Source: Paenibacillus sp. UNC451MF (GTDB lineage Bacteria; Bacillota; Bacilli; Paenibacillales; NBRC-103111). Taken from it: a DNA stretch of 64,000 bases. The notes beneath the pieces are model-generated. The model did not search any database and was not told the origin of the DNA. It was given only the letters and a program-made list of their open reading frames with translations. The DNA lies in contig NZ_JMLS01000027.1 of assembly GCF_000686845.1 (NCBI RefSeq), positions 1 to 64,000 on the forward strand, read 5' to 3'. This document shows, piece after piece, positions 1-7,146 of the stretch; the stretch's first letter is position 1; each line of letters begins with the position of its first letter. The position numbers and the translations under genes were made by a program.

Positions 1-241
1 CAAAGCAACCTGCCTGGATAACGCATGCATCGAATCTTTTTTTTCGCATCTCAAAACAGAGAAGTTGTACCTCAAACAGTGTAATTCAGGAGCGGAAATT
101 CAGCAAGCGGTGGAAGAATATATTTACGATTACAACTACCACCGTTTTCAAGCCAAATTAAAACAACGCGCACCGATTGAATATCGATGCGCGTTGGCAG
201 CTTAGCTTTTTTCATCTGTCTACTTGACAGGGGTATGACCA
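1..241 (+). mobile_element. Right end of an IS3-family insertion sequence (left part outside window)
   Basis: The window opens inside an IS3-family transposase reading frame. After its stop comes a sequence typical of the right terminal repeat of IS150-type elements, with TGTCTACTTGACAGGGG at 217-233. IS3-type elements usually end in CA, and a CA closes at about 241, so the element probably ends there. The exact end and any target duplication cannot be proven because the left end is not visible. Confidence 0.6.
2..205 (+). CDS. IS3-family transposase, C-terminal fragment
   Basis: An open frame of 67 codons runs in from the left edge and stops at 203-205. It reads LDNACIESFFSHLKTE near its start, which is the segment around the catalytic glutamate of the IS3/IS150 DDE integrase domain. 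It continues through a YNYHRFQAKLKQRAP segment, matching the usual C-terminal pattern in which the chain ends shortly after an 'R..L....P..Y' stretch. The 5' part lies outside the window, so activity cannot be judged. It is the only transposase seen in the window. Confidence 0.8.
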   Translation, partial: KATCLDNACIESFFSHLKTEKLYLKQCNSGAEIQQAVEEYIYDYNYHRFQAKLKQRAPIEYRCALAA

Positions 242-369
242 CTTGGCGGGTTTTTTATTTTGGAAATGAATTTAATCCAAAGTACCTTCATTGTAAGTCG
301 CAGTTTCGCTTCAAAGGATTCCGTTGCGGGTAATGGCTTCGTAAAAAGGAATCTTAAGGGGGGAGCAGC

Positions 370-1035
370 ATGTATATGCTCGGTATGGCACTGCTTGATA
401 GTTTAAATCCGGCTGCTATTTCTATCTTAATTTTCATACTTCCTATGGTCAAAAAAACTTGGCATGCTGTATTCTTTATTGGCGGTGCCTTCATGACCTA
501 TCTTTTAACGGGATTAGTATTTTACTATGGAATTGACCGCTTTGCGAAGAAATGGCTATTCTCGTTATTGCAAGCATATCCTCTTGCTTGTTCCATCACT
601 GGCATGATTCTAGGGGGACTGCTTATCGGAGTAGGAGTATTGTACACTGTTCGGATTGTCCGTTCCTTTCGACATAAGGAAGCGGAGAGCAGCTCAGGAA
701 TTTCCAATATTAAAAGCGTTCATCCGATGATGCTATTAGGTTTGTCTATTACATCAACATTGGGTGATGCGCCGACTTCGATCCCGTATATTGTGTTCAT
801 TAGTCATTTAACGGAACAGCATGTACCATTCTCGGTTATGATGCTGAATTTAATAGTTTATTGCTTTATTTTTGTACTTCCCATGCTTGTTTTATATATC
901 GCATACGGATTGATTAAGGAAAAATTCAATTTCATTGAAACGGTAACACGGAAGGTGATGAATAAGCTCAGTAAGTATGCGGTTCCAGCAATGGCATATG
1001 CCGCGGGAATATGGCTGTTCTATATTTCCATCTAA
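370..1035 (+). CDS. Multi-pass membrane protein, GAP/LysE-like family
   Basis: The 221-residue protein is almost entirely hydrophobic, with about six predicted membrane spans. It opens with a LLDSLNPAAI motif resembling the N-terminal motif of CcdA/DsbD, LysE and GAP-family (Sap) integral membrane proteins. A second conserved-looking segment, STLGDAPTSIPYI, lies near residue 135. A charged loop at about residues 100-115 separates the two halves. These families are transporters or thiol/lipid-related membrane proteins; I cannot choose among them. The ATG is preceded by AAGGGGGGAG at a suitable distance. The gene lies just downstream of the IS end and overlaps the open frame of the following acetyltransferase. 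Confidence 0.6.
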   Translation: MYMLGMALLDSLNPAAISILIFILPMVKKTWHAVFFIGGAFMTYLLTGLVFYYGIDRFAKKWLFSLLQAYPLACSITGMILGGLLIGVGVLYTVRIVRSFRHKEAESSSGISNIKSVHPMMLLGLSITSTLGDAPTSIPYIVFISHLTEQHVPFSVMMLNLIVYCFIFVLPMLVLYIAYGLIKEKFNFIETVTRKVMNKLSKYAVPAMAYAAGIWLFYISI

Positions 1036-1072
1036 CGAGCAACTATTCTCAATCTACCGCGCTGAGTCAAAA

Positions 1073-1657
1073 ATGATTGCTTTTGTCAGCGGCTCCGATC
1101 TATCTGCCATTCGTGAGCTCCTTGATGAATTGCCGGATCGAATACCGATGGTGTTCAAAGTCCAAAGGGAGGATTACAAGAAGCTTATTAAGTCAGGATT
1201 TCAGTTAAAGAGAATGCGTTCCTTTTATACGTATTCGTGCTTTGAGTCGATACCTATAACTGAAATCAATGAAATAATTGAAGAGACTGAACTCAATAAT
1301 AGTTTACTCCCACTTTGGTCTAATAATGGGTACGATCCGCAACAATTGAATCAAATGTTTGAGCTTGGAGCCAGATCCTATACGCTTTATAAAGCTGGCG
1401 AACCTGTGAGCACCTGCTTAACATTTTATAATTACGCTAAGGTTTGGGAAATCGGCGCCGTGTATACCCCTGAAGAACACCGGGGAAAGGGCTATGCAAA
1501 GAAAGTAGTTGCGACAGCAGTCAATCGGTTATTAGAGAAGGAGCTTCTTCCAAGATATCAAGTGCTCGATTCTAATTTGTCATCGATAAAAGTAGCGGAG
1601 TCTTTAGGATTGTCGCGTGTGGTTACACTTGAACATCTATATTATGATGGATCTTAG
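1073..1657 (+). CDS. GNAT-family N-acetyltransferase, possibly 5'-truncated
   Basis: About 194 residues from the ATG at 1073 are counted. The acetyl-CoA binding core is seen as VYTPEEHRGKGYAKKVVATAV (positions about 1460-1520), matching the R/Q-x-x-G-x-G/A loop of GNAT enzymes. YQVLDSNLSSIKVAESLGL follows, the usual end of the fold. The substrate is unknown. The start is doubtful. The open frame continues upstream to 977, inside the membrane-protein gene, and the stretch just before 1073 (NEQLFSIYRAESK) looks like coding sequence. No ribosome binding site precedes the 1073 ATG. An alternative is a gene that lost its true 5' end when it was joined to the upstream gene. Confidence 0.65.
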   Translation: MIAFVSGSDLSAIRELLDELPDRIPMVFKVQREDYKKLIKSGFQLKRMRSFYTYSCFESIPITEINEIIEETELNNSLLPLWSNNGYDPQQLNQMFELGARSYTLYKAGEPVSTCLTFYNYAKVWEIGAVYTPEEHRGKGYAKKVVATAVNRLLEKELLPRYQVLDSNLSSIKVAESLGLSRVVTLEHLYYDGS

Positions 1658-1671
1658 ATACAATGGATGCG

Positions 1672-1702
1672 GGATAGCAACAGCTGTCCTTTTCTTTTTT
1701 TT
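1672..1702 (+). terminator. Rho-independent terminator after the acetyltransferase
   Basis: GGATAGC (1672-1678), a four-base loop and GCTGTCC (1683-1689) form a 7-bp stem with one G-U pair. A T-rich run follows at 1690-1702. Confidence 0.8.
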
Positions 1703-1708
1703 GAAAAC

Positions 1709-1722
1709 AGAACGTACGTTCT
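1709..1722. promoter_or_regulatory. 14-bp perfect palindrome with LexA/DinR-like core
   Basis: AGAACGTACGTTCT is a perfect palindrome. Its core GAAC-N4-GTTC fits the Gram-positive LexA (DinR) half-site arrangement, and TetR-type operators can look similar. A TTGAAA lies at 1701-1706. No SOS gene follows. Downstream is AAAGGAGG (1768-1775), then an ATG at 1779 that opens a frame of only three codons. Confidence 0.4.
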
Positions 1723-1826
1723 AGTGGTTGCTGAGGGGCTAGTGTAAATTTTGATCCAATGTGAAACAAAGGAGGATAATGAACGTCTAACAAGATAGTG
1801 AAGCAGGGAGAGGAGTGGTCAATGTA

Positions 1827-3404
1827 ATGAAAGGGAAGAAGCCATTATGGGTTGGTCTCTTAGTAGTTTGTCTTAGCACGGGGCTAACACCTTGGCAAAG
1901 CTTCGCGGCAGAACAAAGTGTTAAGGTTACCTTGCCCGAATTTGAGGTTAAGCTGAACGGTAATGATGTTGAGAACCAATACCGACAATATCCGCTTCTA
2001 GTGTATAAGGATATAACGTATTTTCCAATGACATATTATGACGCTAGGCTGTTGGGCTTGCAAACGAACTGGTCACCGGACGAGGGTCTCAGCATTGGTA
2101 AAGATCATGTAGCTTCCTCTTATATGCCTTATAAAACGAGCAGCAAAAATGCGAAAAGCTTCAAGGCTACCATACCGAACCTTGAGATTACGATAAATAA
2201 TAAAACAGTAAACAATGCGCAGGAACAATACCCGCTCTTAAGCTATAATGATGTTATATATTTCCCGTTAACCTGGAGATTTGCCCATGATGAGTTCGGG
2301 TGGCAATATGAGTGGGAATCTTCAAAAGGCCTATCCATTCAGTCCGATAATGCTCAGTTGATATCGGCAGCATTGCCGGCTTTCGCTGGAGACAATGATG
2401 TTGCTCTATTTAAGGACTATTATTACTTTGTAGAGACAACCGGGACTAAGAATGAAGTGTTCAGAGCACCTGTTCAGGATACATCCCATAAAGAATTGGT
2501 TTACTCCTATGAGTTAGATACTTCCTATGGCCTCAATAAAAATTTGAAGTTCGATATAAGAGACGGTGAATTGTGGTTTTCTTATCACTCAGGTGGAGCC
2601 ATCATGGGATCAGATGAATACTGCAAAGTCAACAGTGACGGAAAGGCAACCCAGGAGCATCGGGGATACCTTGATTTTAAAAATAGTCCGACAGGAACCT
2701 TGACGATCCGACAATTTGTCCCCCCAGGAGGAAATAATTTATCGTGGATAGCCAGTGGGGCTGACGCGGCGAGTGGCATAAACGTAGGGGACCCGAATCT
2801 TATTTATGGATGGCATATTGGCGCCGGCTACTCATCCGACCGCTCTACAACCATAATTGGTGACAATGCATATGTTTTGGCATCCACCTATCCGGTTGGC
2901 AAGGAGAACCTCAATAGGATTTATAGAGTAAATTTGAAAACCAATGAAACGGATAAGATCATCGACACAGAAGTAAGCCATTTTAAGCTTGTTAATAATA
3001 AGCTTTATTATGTGAAGGATGAGGATCAATCCTTGTATGTTTCTAATCTGGATGGAACCGGCGAGCAAAAGCTGTCCCATAACCAAGTTGGAAATTGGTA
3101 CGACGAAATAGGCGGAGAAGTGTACTATACTAGTACTAATGCAGTTGGCCAAATTCATCTATATAAATCTGGGAAAACACAAGAAGATAAGCTGTTGTTG
3201 AATGAGTCCATTGACAGCGTGCAAAGAATGAACGAGCAATTGATCTGTAAGCTTACTCCGGGTGGGGATTACGGTGTTAAAGTACTGGATGCATCCGGCA
3301 AAGTACAACTTGCTATTGCTGACCAGGTATCGCGAGTTTTTGTTAATCAAGATCAATTTATACTCGTATCGGCAGAGGATCAATCGATTAAACTCGTAAA
3401 GTAG
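1827..3404 (+). CDS. Secreted protein with two stalk-like domains and a beta-propeller-like DUF5050 region
   Basis: The protein has a basic N-terminus and a hydrophobic stretch ending QSFAAEQ, a typical Sec signal peptide. Two tandem copies of a copper-amine-oxidase-N-like stalk domain follow, at about residues 30-90 and 105-165. Each has the signature 'NQYRQYPLLVYKDITYFPM' or its variant. The remaining 340 residues carry short repeated 'DxxYYV...' strands (for example NKLYYVKDEDQSLYVSNLDG), as in DUF5050/TolB-like propellers. It is probably exported to the wall or outside the cell; no catalytic motif is visible. The ATG at 1827 is preferred because it gives a clean signal peptide. GTG at 1815 is possible, since the purine-rich AGGGAGAGGAG lies at 1804-1814. 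Confidence 0.65.
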   Translation: MKGKKPLWVGLLVVCLSTGLTPWQSFAAEQSVKVTLPEFEVKLNGNDVENQYRQYPLLVYKDITYFPMTYYDARLLGLQTNWSPDEGLSIGKDHVASSYMPYKTSSKNAKSFKATIPNLEITINNKTVNNAQEQYPLLSYNDVIYFPLTWRFAHDEFGWQYEWESSKGLSIQSDNAQLISAALPAFAGDNDVALFKDYYYFVETTGTKNEVFRAPVQDTSHKELVYSYELDTSYGLNKNLKFDIRDGELWFSYHSGGAIMGSDEYCKVNSDGKATQEHRGYLDFKNSPTGTLTIRQFVPPGGNNLSWIASGADAASGINVGDPNLIYGWHIGAGYSSDRSTTIIGDNAYVLASTYPVGKENLNRIYRVNLKTNETDKIIDTEVSHFKLVNNKLYYVKDEDQSLYVSNLDGTGEQKLSHNQVGNWYDEIGGEVYYTSTNAVGQIHLYKSGKTQEDKLLLNESIDSVQRMNEQLICKLTPGGDYGVKVLDASGKVQLAIADQVSRVFVNQDQFILVSAEDQSIKLVK

Positions 3405-3438
3405 ACACAAACAGCAAAATATGACAGCATTGGAAGAC

Positions 3439-3474
3439 GACTGCCTACTTAATTAAGTAAGGTAGTCTTTTTTT
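3439..3474 (+). terminator. Rho-independent terminator after the stalk-domain gene
   Basis: An inverted repeat runs from GACTGCCTACTT to AAGTAAGGTAGTC around a short AATT loop, followed by seven Ts. The 127 bases between here and the HxlR stop hold no gene I recognise; short open stretches there look like relics only. Confidence 0.85.
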
Positions 3475-3601
3475 CAATATGGAAGTTAGAAGCCTACATA
3501 GCCAATACGGCTTATGCCATCGAAAGAAAAAATGCTTACCAAGAATATCCGGAATATCCATTCTGCATTTGTACTATAAGAAAATAGGCCAAGCTGTGCC
3601 G

Positions 3602-3973
3602 TTATAATTTTTGATGATCAAATGCTTTTCTAGCCTCAAGAACGGAATCATAATGTGTATCGGTCCATCTATGAAGCGATCGCATGGGTTCAATTAATGT
3701 TTCACCCAATGGGGTTAACGAATATTCAACAGTAGGCGGGACCGTGGGATGGACCTGGCGGTTGACTAAGCCGTCTCGTTCAAGCTGACGTAACGTTTGG
3801 GTAAGCATTTTTTGCGTTACGCCTTCGATTTGCTTTTTCAAGTCGCTGTAACGCTTCTTGCCGCTTTCGAGTTCGTAAAAAACGAGCACGGTCCATTTGC
3901 TGGAGACTACCTCCAATGCACGCCGATAATGGCAAGGTGATTCTTTGTCATCAGATTGAAAGTCGTTATTCAT
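3602..3973 (-). CDS. HxlR-family winged-helix transcriptional regulator
   Basis: The 123-residue protein shows the complete HxlR/MarR-type winged helix. It has an N-terminal cysteine in 'SPCHYRRALEVVSSKWTVLVF', then RYSDLKKQIEGVTQKMLTQTLRQLERDGLV as the recognition helices, and a wing in VEYSLTPLGETL. Such regulators sense electrophiles or redox state and usually repress an oxidoreductase gene next door. Here no oxidoreductase is adjacent. A NAD(P)-binding quinone-reductase-like gene of the usual partner type sits 45 kb away at 48582. The ATG is preceded by AAGGAG. It may regulate itself or genes elsewhere. Confidence 0.88.
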   Translation of the reverse strand: MNNDFQSDDKESPCHYRRALEVVSSKWTVLVFYELESGKKRYSDLKKQIEGVTQKMLTQTLRQLERDGLVNRQVHPTVPPTVEYSLTPLGETLIEPMRSLHRWTDTHYDSVLEARKAFDHQKL

Positions 3974-4006
3974 GTTCTTACACTCCTTCGTAACTGATGT
4001 TCAACT

Positions 4007-4192
4007 TTGATCTTAGCGTATAACATTCTTCTGAACAAGAACCAAATGCTACTGATGTATGCGAAATGGATGCCAGATGATGGGGGAAGTGGATCGAACA
4101 CGAATGTAGTTGACTATTTATTCGTATGTGAGGTTGTCAATGAGTATAGGATTGGAAAGGGTACCACTCCCGATCAATTGGAAACAATTTGA
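4007..4192 (+). pseudogene. Short open frame of unknown nature, possible gene relic
   Basis: A 61-codon frame starting with TTG lies between the HxlR gene and the next operon. The segment NTNVVDYLFVCEVVNEYRIGKG has the look of a terminal strand pair of a small beta-rich protein such as a SnoaL/NTF2-like fold, but this is only an impression. There is no ribosome binding site, and its end overlaps the -35 box of the promoter for the downstream operon. It may be a remnant or chance. Confidence 0.2.
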
Positions 4193-4217
4193 AAGTCCTG
4201 TCAGCAGCTTTTATAAT
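4189..4217 (+). promoter_or_regulatory. SigA-type promoter of the STM4015-like operon
   Basis: TTGAAA (4189-4194), a 17-base spacer and TATAAT (4212-4217) match the SigA consensus closely. The predicted start of transcription, about 4224, lies about 34 bases before the ATG of the leucine-rich repeat gene. An AGGAGG ribosome binding site is at 4245-4250. Confidence 0.75.
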
Positions 4218-4257
4218 GAAGTAAAGTCTAGTACTTCAATTAATAGGAGGGAACACA

Positions 4258-5103
4258 ATGTCTGAAATCAAACTATCCGTAGATTACGATCAATATGAGG
4301 ATGGAGTCAAAATCGTTGATTTAATAGAACAACTAGCGAGCAAGGAAGAAAGCTTACAGCTTGAGAGCCTCATTATCGGTGACTGGGGAGGCGCTTATGA
4401 GAATGATTCAAGCGAAGCGGTTGAGGCGTTAGTTAGATTGAAAGACCGTTTTCCGCAGCTGCGAAAACTGTTCATCGGTGATATGTCGTATGAAGAGTGT
4501 GAGGTGTCGTGGATCAATCAATCGAACCTTGCCCCGTTGTTATCCGCGTATCCTGAACTTACATCATTTACAATTAAAGGAAGCACGGGCCTTGTTCTTG
4601 ATCCAGCTAAACATGAAAAGTTGGAAGAGTTGACCATTATTTGTGGTGGTTTAGGCAAAGAGGTCATAGCAAGCATTAGTGAAGGAAGCTTTAGTCGTTT
4701 GAAAAAGCTAGAGCTCTATTTAGGTGTGGATGAATACGGGTTTGATGGAAGCCTGGAGGACGTTCTTTCATTGATCGAACCAGGGAAATTCCCCGAACTC
4801 ACCTATTTAGGACTTAAAGATAGCGAAATTCAAGATGAAATTGCGATCGCCCTCGCGAATGCTCCAATTCTTGATCAATTACATACACTGGATCTCTCGA
4901 TGGGAACGTTGACGGACAAAGGCGCAGAAGCATTGATCCAAAGCGATAAGATCAAGAACCTGAAGTTTCTGGATCTAAACTATCACTACATGTCCGATGA
5001 AATGATGAACCGTTGGAGCAAATCCGGCCTCAATGTAGATACAAGCGATCAGCAGGAAACCGATGATGATGAGGATTATCGCTATCCTTCCTTGACGGAG
5101 TAA
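4258..5103 (+). CDS. STM4015-family leucine-rich repeat protein
   Basis: The 281-residue protein has no signal peptide. Leucine-rich repeats run from about residue 35 to 255, with strands such as LESLIIGDW, LRKLFIGDM, LEELTIICGG, LKKLELYLG, LTYLGLKDSEI, LHTLDLSMGTL and LKFLDLNYHYM. The C-terminus is acidic (DDDEDYRYPSLTE). It matches the STM4015 family, named after an uncharacterised Salmonella protein that occurs with the four genes that follow here. Such repeats bind proteins or peptides, so a role as scaffold, sensor or substrate carrier is reasonable but unproven. It is first in the operon, with the promoter directly upstream and AGGAGG seven bases before the ATG. The next gene starts two bases after its stop. 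Confidence 0.85.
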   Translation: MSEIKLSVDYDQYEDGVKIVDLIEQLASKEESLQLESLIIGDWGGAYENDSSEAVEALVRLKDRFPQLRKLFIGDMSYEECEVSWINQSNLAPLLSAYPELTSFTIKGSTGLVLDPAKHEKLEELTIICGGLGKEVIASISEGSFSRLKKLELYLGVDEYGFDGSLEDVLSLIEPGKFPELTYLGLKDSEIQDEIAIALANAPILDQLHTLDLSMGTLTDKGAEALIQSDKIKNLKFLDLNYHYMSDEMMNRWSKSGLNVDTSDQQETDDDEDYRYPSLTE

Positions 5104-5105
5104 GA

Positions 5106-6326
5106 ATGGATCAGATGATTTTGATCGGCAACTCTGGGAATCGGAGGACAGCCGGTATTCAAGCTGCGCGGGCCAAGCTGGACTTGTCACCGGCCATACA
5201 ACTGAATTACATCGATTTGTTGAAAGGTAAGTCGTCTTTGTTATCGATAGTCGAGTCGCATGGGCTTGCGATGGATGAGCCACCTCTATTAAGGCTAGAT
5301 GCTCCGGGAGAGCATTTCGAAGTTGAGCGTGAGCTAATTGCTTGCGGTGCTCCAGACATAGCAATCAGGGACGAGGATGATCGCTGGCTGCGATATGACA
5401 ATAGACTGTTTCAGCCTATTTCCGTTAGGTTCGCAAGGGATTTGAAGGAAAGCAATGGAAGGCTCTATCATCCATCCCAATGGTTTCGCGGTTATTGTCG
5501 GCTCCTGTCTCGATTGGATAGGGAGGCAAAGCAGCTGTGGAGCAAGCCAGGTTGGATGAACGCTCCTGAGGACATTGCTGCTATGTTCGATAAACGTTAT
5601 ACCTACCAAGTATTGTCGGAGGCTGGCTTGCCAGTCCCAAGGAGATTAGCGTCTCCTGAAGCTGTACCGAATTACGAAGTACTTCGTGAAATGATGGAGA
5701 GCAATCGGACACATCGAATTTTCATAAAGCTGGCGACAGGTTCCGGCGCTTGCGGAGTGATTGCTTATCAAGTGAATCCGGTTACCGGAGCAGAATCCGC
5801 AGTGACCACAATGAGTGTGGAAAACAACTTGTCCAGACCTCCAGTGTTTTATAATCTGAAAAAGCTTCAGCAATACAAAGACCGAGATAGCATACGTCAA
5901 ATCGTCAATTGGCTATTAAGCCATGGCGCGCATATTGAGCAATGGATTCCCAAAGCGGCTTACGGGGATAGGACCTTTGATATCCGGCAGCTGGTTGTTG
6001 CGGGGGAGGCTTGCCACAGCATTGCCAGAGTAAGCAGGACGCCGATTACGAACCTGCATTTGCGTAGTGATCGTATGAGCCTAGATGAGATAGGCCTATC
6101 TTATGACATCCAAGCAGCAGTGAGGTGTTGTGCCGAACAAACGGTGTCAGCATTTCCCGGATCTACCGTAGCGGGTATCGATGTGCTGCTAAGCAGCGGA
6201 GCGTACCGCCCATATGTGCTGGATGTTAATCCGTTTGGAGATCTGTTGTATCGTAATCAATTTGAAGGGCACGATCCGTACGAGTGGGAAATGAAAAGAA
6301 TTGCAGCTCTCCCTCGACTGGCATAA
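5106..6326 (+). CDS. STM4014-family ATP-grasp protein
   Basis: The 406-residue soluble protein carries an ATP-grasp fold in its second half. DKRYTYQVLSEAGLPVPRR opens the domain, HRIFIKLATGSGACGVIAY is the flexible ATP-binding strand-loop with a lysine, and DIRQLVVAGEACHSIARVS and GIDVLLSSGAYRPYVLDVNPFGD supply the acidic and asparagine metal ligands. ATP-grasp enzymes activate a carboxylate as acyl phosphate and ligate it to an amine or similar nucleophile. The N-terminal 150 residues are probably substrate specific. It belongs to the STM4014 family, whose substrate is unknown. Translation appears coupled to the upstream gene: the GGAG that serves as ribosome binding site lies within the last codons of the LRR gene. 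Confidence 0.85.
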   Translation: MDQMILIGNSGNRRTAGIQAARAKLDLSPAIQLNYIDLLKGKSSLLSIVESHGLAMDEPPLLRLDAPGEHFEVERELIACGAPDIAIRDEDDRWLRYDNRLFQPISVRFARDLKESNGRLYHPSQWFRGYCRLLSRLDREAKQLWSKPGWMNAPEDIAAMFDKRYTYQVLSEAGLPVPRRLASPEAVPNYEVLREMMESNRTHRIFIKLATGSGACGVIAYQVNPVTGAESAVTTMSVENNLSRPPVFYNLKKLQQYKDRDSIRQIVNWLLSHGAHIEQWIPKAAYGDRTFDIRQLVVAGEACHSIARVSRTPITNLHLRSDRMSLDEIGLSYDIQAAVRCCAEQTVSAFPGSTVAGIDVLLSSGAYRPYVLDVNPFGDLLYRNQFEGHDPYEWEMKRIAALPRLA

Positions 6327-6342
6327 TAGAAGGGGGATCACC

Positions 6343-7131
6343 ATGATGATCAACATGAATGAAATAGTAGGCAGTCATGATATTTTGATGATTACACTGG
6401 ATACGCTACGGTACGATGCGGCTGTGCTAGAGGAAGAGAATTGTCCGAATCTATGCGGTGGAGGACACTGGGAGCGGCGCCATACTCCAGGCAGCTTTAC
6501 ATATGCAGCGCATCATGCTTTCTTTGGAGGATTTCTGCCTACCCCCGCTACGACGAATAAATCGGAGCATGTTCGTTTGTTTCATTCGAAGAATACAGGC
6601 TTAAAGACGCACCCTTATACGTGGTTATTCGATACGCCGGATATGGTCTCGGGACTTCAGGAAGAAGGATACCGTACTATATGTATCGGTGGGGTTATTT
6701 TCTTTACTAAAAAGGTTCCGCTTGCGAAAATACTTCCAGGATATTTTCAAGAGAGCTATTGGAGAATGACATTCGGTGTTACGAATCCGCGTTCCACGGA
6801 GTATCAGGTGAATCACGCTATCAAGCTTCTTCAAAAATTAGAAGCAACAGAGCGTCTGTTTCTGTTTATGAATGTGTCTGCTATTCATGGACCCAATCAT
6901 TATTTTGTTCCTGGGGCGAGAAAAGACTCTGTAGAGACGCAGCGTGCAGCGCTCAGATATGTCGATGGAGAGCTTGGACGATTGTTCCAAACGTTGAGAG
7001 AAAGGGAGCGGCCCGTCTTTTGTATGGTTTTCTCTGATCACGGTACAGCTTATGGCGAGGATGGTTACGAAGGTCACCGGCTTGCTCATGAGGTGGTCTG
7101 GAATGTGCCGTATCGAGAATTTATTTTATAG
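6343..7131 (+). CDS. STM4013/SEN3800-family alkaline-phosphatase-superfamily hydrolase
   Basis: About 262 residues, no signal peptide. Metal-binding motifs of the alkaline phosphatase/sulfatase superfamily are visible: LMITLDTLRYD (D20) and VFSDHGTAYGEDGYEGHRLAH (D232, H233, H245 or H249). The nucleophile region reads TPGSFTYAAHHAFFGGFLP, so Ser51 or Thr53 sits where a sulfatase would have its modified Cys in C-x-P-x-R. The enzyme is therefore unlikely to be a formylglycine sulfatase. A phosphohydrolase, phosphonate or phosphodiester hydrolase, or transferase fits better. The ATG at 6343 has AGAAGGGGG at a good distance; an upstream TTG at 6301 lies inside the previous gene and has no such site. 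Third gene of the operon. Confidence 0.82.
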   Translation: MMINMNEIVGSHDILMITLDTLRYDAAVLEEENCPNLCGGGHWERRHTPGSFTYAAHHAFFGGFLPTPATTNKSEHVRLFHSKNTGLKTHPYTWLFDTPDMVSGLQEEGYRTICIGGVIFFTKKVPLAKILPGYFQESYWRMTFGVTNPRSTEYQVNHAIKLLQKLEATERLFLFMNVSAIHGPNHYFVPGARKDSVETQRAALRYVDGELGRLFQTLRERERPVFCMVFSDHGTAYGEDGYEGHRLAHEVVWNVPYREFIL

Positions 7132-7146
7132 AAGCGAGAGGAGCAG

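Noticed and set aside
3475-3601. Possible short gene or relic between the terminator at 3439 and the HxlR gene
   Set aside because: Short open stretches in two frames look partly coding, but I could not match any to a family and none has a start signal.
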